Origin: JAHJCL01 sp964504075
Lineage (GTDB): Bacteria; Patescibacteriota; Minisyncoccia; Minisyncoccales; DG-74-3
Direction: 5' to 3'
Length of the DNA: 33,865 nt
Assembly: GCA_964504075.1 (NCBI GenBank)
Contig: CAZDCT010000003.1
Location: 1-33,865 of the forward strand
The notes beneath the pieces were generated by a model. The model did not search any database, was not told the origin of the DNA, and saw nothing but the letters and a program-made list of their open reading frames with translations. Below, in pieces: positions 29,628 to 33,865 of this stretch (position 1 is the first letter of the stretch; every line of letters starts with the position of its first letter). Made by a program: the position numbers and the translations under genes.

Positions 29628-31535
29628 ATGAAAGGTTTAATTAAAAATTTTGCATTTCTTTTCCTGATTTTATTAATAATTTCAGCTGTATTTAGTTTGT
29701 TTTCAACTCCTTTTGAAACTCAAGAAACTTTAGCCATTACCCAGATAGCAAACGATATTAATCAAGATAAGATTAAAAAGATTATAGTTTCAGGGAATGA
29801 ACTTGTGGTTTTATATCAAGACGATACAAAAGCTTTATCGCGCAAAGAACCAGAAACTGCTCTTTCCCAATCTTTAATTAATTATGGAGTGGAAAAAGAA
29901 AAATTAAGCAAGGTTGTTATTGAAGCTCAGGAAACCAATGAAAACTGGTTCTGGGTTCTGTCTTTTTTTTCAAGCATAGTACCTCTTTTGCTTTTTGGTT
30001 GGTTTTTCTGGATGATTTTCAAACAATCTAAGGCTGGAGCTATGCAAACCTTTGATTTTACAAAAGCTAAAGCAAGATTGTTTGGAGCAGGTGATAGCTT
30101 AAAAGAAAAAATTACTTTTAAAGATGTAGCTGGACTCAAAGAAGCTAAACAAGAATTAGAAGAAGTTGTTGATTTTTTAAAAAATCCCAAAAAATACTTA
30201 AAAATGGGAGCTCGAATTCCACGAGGTGTGCTTTTAGTCGGTCCAAGCGGGGTTGGAAAAACCTTATTGGCTCGGGCAGTGGCTGGAGAAAGCAGTGTTC
30301 CATTTTTCTCAATTTCAGGATCAGAATTTGTAGAGCTTTTTGTCGGAGTTGGAGCATCGAGGGCAAGAGACTTATTTGCTACTGCCAAGAAAGCTGGTAC
30401 ATCAATCATTTTTATTGATGAATTAGACGCAGTTGGCAGAGCCAGAGGAGCTGGTATTGGAGGGGGTCATGATGAAAGAGAACAAACCTTAAACCAAATC
30501 TTGGTGGAAATGGATGGATTTGAAAGAGATGATACGCGTATAGTTATTGCAGCTACAAATCGCCCTGACGTCCTGGATTCTGCTCTTTTGAGACCAGGTA
30601 GATTTGATAGGAAGGTTGTTTTAGACCTTCCTGATATTAATGATAGAGAGCAAATATTAAAGGTACACTGTAAAGATAAACCATTAGCTTTAAATGTTAA
30701 TTTAAGAGAGGTTGCTGAACGTACTCCTGGATTTTCAGGAGCTGACCTAGCTAATGTAGTCAATGAAGCAGCTCTTTTAGCTGCTCGAAAAAATAAAATG
30801 CAGGTTTTTCAACCAGATATCTTAGAATCAATTGAAAAAGTATTATTAGGCCCTGAGAGAAAAAGTCATATTTTGTCTAAAAAAGAAAAAGAAATTGCCG
30901 CTTTTCACGAAGCAGGCCATGCTTTAGTAGCTTCTTTTGTCCCCACATCAGAACCGGTGAGAAAAGTATCTATTGTTGCTCGAGGAATGGCTGCTGGATA
31001 TACGCTAAAAGTACCTACCGAGGAAAAGAAAATGAAAACAAAATCAGAGTTTTTGAATGAAATGGCGGTTCTCTTGGCTGGGTTTTGTGCTGAGAAAATA
31101 AAATTCAAGGAAATAACTACTGGAGCCGCTAATGATTTGGAAATAGCGACTGAATTGGCTAGAAAAATAGTAAAACAATACGGAATGTCTTCTTTAGGAC
31201 CTATTGTTTTCGGTAAAAAAGAGGAATTAGTATTTTTAGGAAAAGAAATTTCTGAACAAAGAACTTATTCCGAAGAAACAGCAATTCAGATTGATAAAGA
31301 AATAGCTAAACTAATTAAAATTGCTCAAAACAAAGCTCAAAGGATTTTAAGCAGAAAAAGAAAACTGTTAGATAAAATTGCTAAAACATTAATTGAAAAA
31401 GAAACGATTGAGAGAAAAGAGTTTGAACAAATAATAGGTAAAAAAGAATCTTTGATCAATAAACAAAATCATTCAACTCCTAAAGTGTCGACAAGAAGAG
31501 AAAAATCAATTAAGGTGAAAATCAGGCGCGTGTAG
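29628..31535 (+). CDS. ftsH: ATP-dependent zinc metalloprotease FtsH
   Basis: A 635-residue membrane AAA protease. Membrane helices near 7-24 and 108-131 flank the small outside domain. Walker A is GPSGVGKT (205-212; GPPGTGKT in most), Walker B IIFIDELDAVG, the second region of homology ATNRPDVLDSALLRPGRFDR, and the zinc motif HEAGH (427-431). It degrades unassembled membrane proteins and regulators. The C-terminus is basic (about residues 600-635, low complexity). The stop codon TAG (31533-31535) lies inside tRNA-Ile, so the gene overlaps the tRNA by 10 nt. Confidence 0.97.
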   Translation: MKGLIKNFAFLFLILLIISAVFSLFSTPFETQETLAITQIANDINQDKIKKIIVSGNELVVLYQDDTKALSRKEPETALSQSLINYGVEKEKLSKVVIEAQETNENWFWVLSFFSSIVPLLLFGWFFWMIFKQSKAGAMQTFDFTKAKARLFGAGDSLKEKITFKDVAGLKEAKQELEEVVDFLKNPKKYLKMGARIPRGVLLVGPSGVGKTLLARAVAGESSVPFFSISGSEFVELFVGVGASRARDLFATAKKAGTSIIFIDELDAVGRARGAGIGGGHDEREQTLNQILVEMDGFERDDTRIVIAATNRPDVLDSALLRPGRFDRKVVLDLPDINDREQILKVHCKDKPLALNVNLREVAERTPGFSGADLANVVNEAALLAARKNKMQVFQPDILESIEKVLLGPERKSHILSKKEKEIAAFHEAGHALVASFVPTSEPVRKVSIVARGMAAGYTLKVPTEEKKMKTKSEFLNEMAVLLAGFCAEKIKFKEITTGAANDLEIATELARKIVKQYGMSSLGPIVFGKKEELVFLGKEISEQRTYSEETAIQIDKEIAKLIKIAQNKAQRILSRKRKLLDKIAKTLIEKETIERKEFEQIIGKKESLINKQNHSTPKVSTRREKSIKVKIRRV

Positions 31536-31598
31536 CTCAGTGGTTAGAGCGGTTGTCTTATAAACAACAGGTCCGTGGTTCGACTCCACGCATGCGCA
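31526..31598 (+). tRNA. tRNA-Ile (anticodon UAU)
   Basis: Acceptor GCGCGTG/CATGCGC (one G-T pair), D arm GCTC-AGTGGTTA-GAGC, anticodon stem GTTGT/ACAAC with loop CTTATAA (anticodon UAU), T arm CGTGG-TTCGACT-CCACG, discriminator A. It would read AUA directly. Positions 8-10 (TAG) are the ftsH stop codon. CCA not encoded. Confidence 0.94.
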
Positions 31599-31604
31599 CA
31601 ATAT

Positions 31605-31677
31605 GGGCGATTGGCGCAGTTGGCAGCGCGTTGCAGTGACATTGCAAAGGTCACAGGTTCAAATCCTGTATCGCCCA
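31605..31677 (+). tRNA. tRNA-Val (anticodon GAC)
   Basis: Acceptor GGGCGAT/ATCGCCC, D arm GCGC-AGTTGGCA-GCGC, anticodon stem TTGCA/TGCAA with loop GTGACAT (anticodon GAC; bases 32 and 38 are G and T, not the usual pyrimidine and A), T arm ACAGG-TTCAAAT-CCTGT, discriminator A. It is 6 nt after tRNA-Ile and 9 nt before the pseudouridine synthase ATG. Confidence 0.93.
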
Positions 31678-31686
31678 CACAGAATA

Positions 31687-32400
31687 ATGAAAATAATTTT
31701 TGAGGATGAAAACCTATTGGTAGTTGATAAACCAGCTGGAATTATAGTTTTTCCAGAAGGAGCAGCTTTATCAACAAGCAGAGAAAAAACTTTAATTGAT
31801 TTACTTTTAGAAAAATATCCTAATTTAAAAAATGTTGGCACTGCCCCAAGATATGGGGTCGTTCATCGTTTAGATAAAGACACCTCAGGCGTTATATTAA
31901 TTGCTAAAACCAATCAGGCTCTGGGCTTTTTACAAAAACAATTTGAACAAAGAACGGTAGAAAAAAAATATGTTTTACTGGTGGCTGATAAACTTAAAAC
32001 CAATAAAGGAATAATTGAAACTCTGATCGGCAGGGCGAATAAAGACAAAAGAAAACAAAAAGTTTATTTACCTCATGAACCTTCAGGTAGCAAAAATCTA
32101 AGAAAAGCTAAAACAGAATATAAAATAATAAAAAGATTTCAGAAATTTACTCTGATTAACGCTTTTCCTAAAACTGGCCGAAAACATCAATTAAGAGTTC
32201 ATTTTGCATATTTGGGCCACCCAATTGTTGGAGATAAACTTTATGGCTTTAAAAACCAAATTATACCTTTGGGGCTTAAAAGACAATTTTTACATGCAAA
32301 ATATTTGAAAATTAAGCTACTTAATGGTAAAACAAAAGAGTTGAATTCTGAATTACCAGAAAACTTGAAAAAAATATTAAACAATTTGAAAAATGAATAA
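31687..32400 (+). CDS. RluD-family RNA pseudouridine synthase
   Basis: A 237-residue RluA/RluD-type enzyme with the catalytic motif HRLDKDTSGV (60-69, nucleophile Asp63), DENLLVVDKPAGI near the start and GRKHQLRVHFAYLGHPIVGDKLYG near the C-terminus. There is no N-terminal S4 domain, so it is nearer RluA/RluC-core size. It modifies rRNA or tRNA uridines; the site cannot be told. An upstream ATG in frame (31603) would read through tRNA-Val, so ATG 31687 is used. The stop overlaps the rplS start by 8 nt. Confidence 0.9.
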   Translation: MKIIFEDENLLVVDKPAGIIVFPEGAALSTSREKTLIDLLLEKYPNLKNVGTAPRYGVVHRLDKDTSGVILIAKTNQALGFLQKQFEQRTVEKKYVLLVADKLKTNKGIIETLIGRANKDKRKQKVYLPHEPSGSKNLRKAKTEYKIIKRFQKFTLINAFPKTGRKHQLRVHFAYLGHPIVGDKLYGFKNQIIPLGLKRQFLHAKYLKIKLLNGKTKELNSELPENLKKILNNLKNE

Positions 32401-32830
32401 AATAGAAAAATTTAATCAAGAACAACTTAAAAAGGGTTTAGACGATATTCGTCCCGGAGATACGATTAAGGTTCACCAAAAAATCAAAGAAAAAGATAAA
32501 CAAAGAATTCAGGTTTTTGAAGGTTTGGTTTTGGCTCGAAAGCATGGAAAAGGAATTTCATCTACTATTACAGTTAGAAAGCTTGTTTCAGGAATAGGGG
32601 TGGAAAGAGTCTTTCCATTACATTCTCCTAATATTGAAAAAATAGAAATTGTTAAAAGGGGAAAGGTAAAAAGAGCAAAACTCTATTATTTAAGAAAAGC
32701 TAAGGGGAAAAAAGCAAAATTAAAAAAAGTAGACTTTGAACAATCGGTTATTCAAGAAACCAAAGAACCAGCTCAGGAAGAAACAGAAGAAAAACCAGCT
32801 GAAGAAAAACCAGAGAAAGAAAAGAAATAA
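32393..32830 (+). CDS. rplS: Ribosomal protein L19 with acidic C-terminal tail
   Basis: The first 110 residues are L19: DIRPGDTIKVHQKIKEKDKQ, FEGLVLARKHGKGISSTITVRK, GVERVFPLHSPNIEKIEIVKRG, then RRAKLYYLR-type ending (KRAKLYYLRKAKGKKAKLKK). L19 sits at the subunit interface. Residues 113-145 add a Glu/Pro/Lys-rich tail not present in the 115-residue E. coli protein. It follows the pseudouridine synthase by overlap and is followed after 22 nt by tRNA-Leu. Confidence 0.96.
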   Translation: MNKIEKFNQEQLKKGLDDIRPGDTIKVHQKIKEKDKQRIQVFEGLVLARKHGKGISSTITVRKLVSGIGVERVFPLHSPNIEKIEIVKRGKVKRAKLYYLRKAKGKKAKLKKVDFEQSVIQETKEPAQEETEEKPAEEKPEKEKK

Positions 32831-32852
32831 GAGAAATAAAAAAACAACATAA

Positions 32853-32938
32853 GCGCGGGTGCTGTAACGGTAGCCAGGCTAGCCTGAGGTGCTAGTGCCC
32901 TTATGGGTGTGGAGGTTCGAATCCTCTCCCGCGCACCA
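32853..32938 (+). tRNA. tRNA-Leu (anticodon GAG) with encoded CCA
   Basis: Acceptor GCGCGGG/CCCGCGC, discriminator A and encoded CCA (32936-32938), anticodon stem CTAGC/GCTAG with loop CTGAGGT (anticodon GAG), long variable arm TGCCCTTATGGGTGT, T arm GGAGG-TTCGAAT-CCTCT. Confidence 0.94.
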
Positions 32939-32942
32939 AAAT

Positions 32943-33014
32943 GGGCAATTGGCGCAGTGGCAGCGCGTCTGATTTACATTCAGAAGGTCGCAGGTTCAAA
33001 TCCTGCATTGCCCA
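32943..33014 (+). tRNA. tRNA-Val (anticodon UAC)
   Basis: Acceptor GGGCAAT/ATTGCCC, D arm GCGC-AGTGGCA-GCGC, anticodon stem TCTGA/TCAGA with loop TTTACAT (anticodon UAC), T arm GCAGG-TTCAAAT-CCTGC, discriminator A. Its body is close to that of tRNA-Val(GAC), suggesting a shared origin. CCA not encoded. Confidence 0.94.
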
Positions 33015-33118
33015 CAGGTCGATGAAGTTTACCCCCTTCGAAGTTTGCTCTCACCTCCACCCTTCGCTTCGCTTGGGTTATTGATTATTGATTAATAATT
33101 ATTTATCATTTATATTGG
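33015..33118 (+). other. Intergenic stretch between tRNA-Val and tRNA-Phe
   Basis: No gene seen. It contains a short repeat (gaagttt at 33024-33030 and 33040-33046), a hairpin-like CCC-TTCGCTTCGCTT-GGG (33060-33076) and an A+T-rich end with ttgatt repeated at 33081 and 33088. The promoter of tRNA-Phe should be here if it has its own, but no well-placed pair of boxes was found. Confidence 0.5.
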
Positions 33119-33191
33119 GCCGCGGTAGCTCATGTAGTAGAGCGCAACTCTGAAAAAGTTGAGGTAGCCAGTGCAAGTCTGGCCCGCGGCA
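33119..33191 (+). tRNA. tRNA-Phe (anticodon GAA) with unusual elbow
   Basis: Acceptor GCCGCGG/CCGCGGC, D arm GCTC-ATGTAGTA-GAGC, anticodon stem CAACT/AGTTG with loop CTGAAAA (anticodon GAA), variable loop AGGTA, T arm GCCAG-TGCAAGT-CTGGC, discriminator A. All stems pair perfectly in a 73-nt frame. Base 18 is A not G, base 55 is G not U, and the 15-48 pair is U-A. Confidence 0.92.
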
Positions 33192-33205
33192 CAAAAATTT
33201 GGGTT

Positions 33206-33277
33206 GCGGGAGTAGTTCAGTGGAAGAACGTTTCGTTGCCAACGAAAAGGTCGCGGGTTCAAGTCCCGTCTCCCGCT
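33206..33277 (+). tRNA. tRNA-Gly (anticodon GCC)
   Basis: Acceptor GCGGGAG/CTCCCGC, discriminator T, D arm GTTC-AGTGGAA-GAAC, anticodon stem TTTCG/CGAAA with loop TTGCCAA (anticodon GCC), T arm GCGGG-TTCAAGT-CCCGT. It follows tRNA-Phe after 14 nt. A 7-bp hairpin at 33300-33317 without a T run may help to end this transcript. Confidence 0.95.
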
Positions 33278-33334
33278 CAAGCAACAGCACAGAGTTAAAG
33301 AAGAAATTTATTTCTTCGCTGCTCATAAAACCTC

Positions 33335-33363
33335 TTGACACTATCCCATAAACAAGATATAAT
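33335..33363 (+). promoter_or_regulatory. Perfect consensus promoter (TTGACA-17-TATAAT)
   Basis: TTGACA at 33335-33340 and TATAAT at 33358-33363 with exactly 17 nt between them, the only full sigma-70 consensus found in the window. The start would be near 33370, about 23 nt before the ATG of the 3D-domain gene. Confidence 0.85.
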
Positions 33364-33364
33364 C

Positions 33365-33391
33365 TTAAAACCCCCAAGTTAGGGGTTTTAA
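33365..33391 (+). promoter_or_regulatory. 5' hairpin that covers the ribosome site of the 3D-domain gene
   Basis: TTAAAACCCC (33365-33374) and GGGGTTTTAA (33382-33391) pair perfectly around a 7-nt loop. The AGGGG at 33381-33385, the best ribosome site candidate (7 nt before the ATG), is on the 3' arm. As the transcript should start near 33370, the RNA stem would be mainly ACCCC/GGGGT. Confidence 0.6.
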
Positions 33392-33392
33392 A

Positions 33393-33865
33393 ATGAATAG
33401 AAAACATTATTTAATTATCTTATTATTTTTATGGCTTTTTATCAGTATTTCGCCTGTTTTAGAATCAAAGACTCAAAGCAATGAGAATAGTTTGATTATA
33501 TCTTCTTTCCAGGAAATGTCAGAGAGTTTGGCTACTATTGAAAAAAACAGCCTATTGCCAGTAAGTAGTCTTTTTATTTCTAATCCTGATAATCAAACCA
33601 TAAAAGTAATTGTTACTGCTTATTCAAGTTCGCCATGGCAAACTGACAGCACTCCTTTTATTACAGCAGCTGGAACAGAAGTAAGAGATGGCATTATAGC
33701 TAATAATCTTTTAGCATTTGGTACAAAAGTAAAAATACCTGAATTATATGGCAATAAGATTTTTGTAGTAGAAGACAGAATGCACTCTAAAAAAGGTGAT
33801 TATCATATTGACATTTGGTTTGCTTCCTATGGAGAAGCTGTTAATTTTGGAGCTAAAACAACATA
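33393..33865 (+). CDS. Secreted 3D-domain protein, N-terminal 157 residues
   Basis: The start MNRKHYLIILLFLWLFISIS is a signal peptide or membrane anchor. From about residue 72 it reads VIVTAYSSSPWQ, AAGTEVRDGIIANNLLAFGT, VKIPELYG, VVEDRM and YHIDIWFASYGEAVNFG, the 3D (three-aspartate) double-psi beta-barrel pattern of YabE/Rpf/MltA-type proteins, with Glu-Asp, Asp-Ile-Trp and the T-x-x-A-x-G motif. Relatives act on peptidoglycan as lytic transglycosylase-like enzymes. It has a consensus promoter and a 5' hairpin, so it is a separate, probably strongly controlled unit. The C-terminus runs off the window. Confidence 0.88.
   Translation, partial: MNRKHYLIILLFLWLFISISPVLESKTQSNENSLIISSFQEMSESLATIEKNSLLPVSSLFISNPDNQTIKVIVTAYSSSPWQTDSTPFITAAGTEVRDGIIANNLLAFGTKVKIPELYGNKIFVVEDRMHSKKGDYHIDIWFASYGEAVNFGAKTT

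Noticed and set aside
29927..30763. Minus-strand open frames opposite ftsH
   Set aside because: They are antisense shadows of a conserved gene, with low-complexity Ser/Leu-rich translations and no recognisable motif.
31603..31686. A longer pseudouridine synthase frame starting before tRNA-Val
   Set aside because: The extra 28 residues are a translation of tRNA-Val; the family start fits ATG 31687.
33081..33116. TTGATT-17-TATATT as promoter of tRNA-Phe
   Set aside because: The -10 box ends only two bases before the tRNA, so transcription would start inside it.
33099..33407. Minus-strand 102-aa frame containing RETGLEPATFSLATKRSS
   Set aside because: It is an antisense reading of the tRNA-Phe and tRNA-Gly genes, a well-known source of false proteins.
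1..33865. CRISPR array, insertion sequence, prophage or rRNA
   Set aside because: No regularly spaced repeats, transposase, integrase, phage structural gene or rRNA-like sequence was seen.

Overview
The window looks like a piece of a Candidate Phyla Radiation (Patescibacteria) genome, most likely from the Parcubacteria side. The signs are strong A+T richness, very tight gene packing, few Shine-Dalgarno sites, a type IV pilus locus with N-terminal GFTLIE pilins, small TrbC/VirB2-like membrane proteins and shortened housekeeping proteins such as a 701-residue ValRS. UGA is used as a stop (hsp20 and the PilV-like gene end in TGA), which argues against the recoded Gracilibacteria/Absconditabacteria. 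Three runs of exactly 100 N (4477-4576, 6293-6392, 24655-24754) mark it as a scaffolded, probably metagenomic, assembly.

Layout. (1) 1-391: start of a SEDS (RodA/FtsW) gene. (2) 395-1004: a RelE-like toxin and AbrB-like antitoxin with their own promoter, bracketed by two copies of a 17-nt hairpin-forming repeat. (3) 1011-13075, minus strand: type IV pilus locus in transcription order pilM, pilN, pilO, a 97-aa PilP-like protein, pilB, pilT, pilC, major pilin, terminator, pilD, then four minor pilins/pseudopilins and ligA, mostly overlapping. (4) 13119-13766: comF, divergent from pilM. Together with the pilus it suggests DNA uptake. (5) 13813-15168: two tRNA-Ser genes, a LAGLIDADG endonuclease and tRNA-Arg. 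(6) 15170-23476: recG, a membrane glycosyltransferase fused at its start codon to tRNA-Glu, and the row tsaD-valS-prsW-hsp20. (7) 23525-28493, minus strand: tRNA-Leu, then a metallo-beta-lactamase-fold protein, gyrA, a methyltransferase and two VirB2-like proteins. (8) 28555-33277: S1-domain protein, ftsH, tRNA-Ile, tRNA-Val, rluD-type pseudouridine synthase, rplS, tRNA-Leu, tRNA-Val, tRNA-Phe, tRNA-Gly: a translation-themed run. (9) 33335-33865: a consensus promoter, a 5' hairpin and the start of a secreted 3D-domain protein.

The most unusual theme is how tightly tRNA genes are welded to protein genes. The last base of the encoded CCA of tRNA-Glu is the A of the glycosyltransferase ATG. recG starts one base after tRNA-Arg. 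The pseudouridine synthase starts nine bases after tRNA-Val. The ftsH stop codon UAG is formed by positions 8-10 of tRNA-Ile. Processing of these tRNAs would therefore create leaderless mRNAs or, for ftsH, a stop-less mRNA. The tRNA set is also odd: tRNA-Ile(UAU), tRNA-Arg(GCG), and a tRNA-Phe whose elbow contacts (15-48 and 18-55) are both substituted. No CRISPR array, rRNA or insertion sequence was seen. Functional names rest on motifs read by eye, and promoters are matches to sigma-70-type boxes, not mapped starts.
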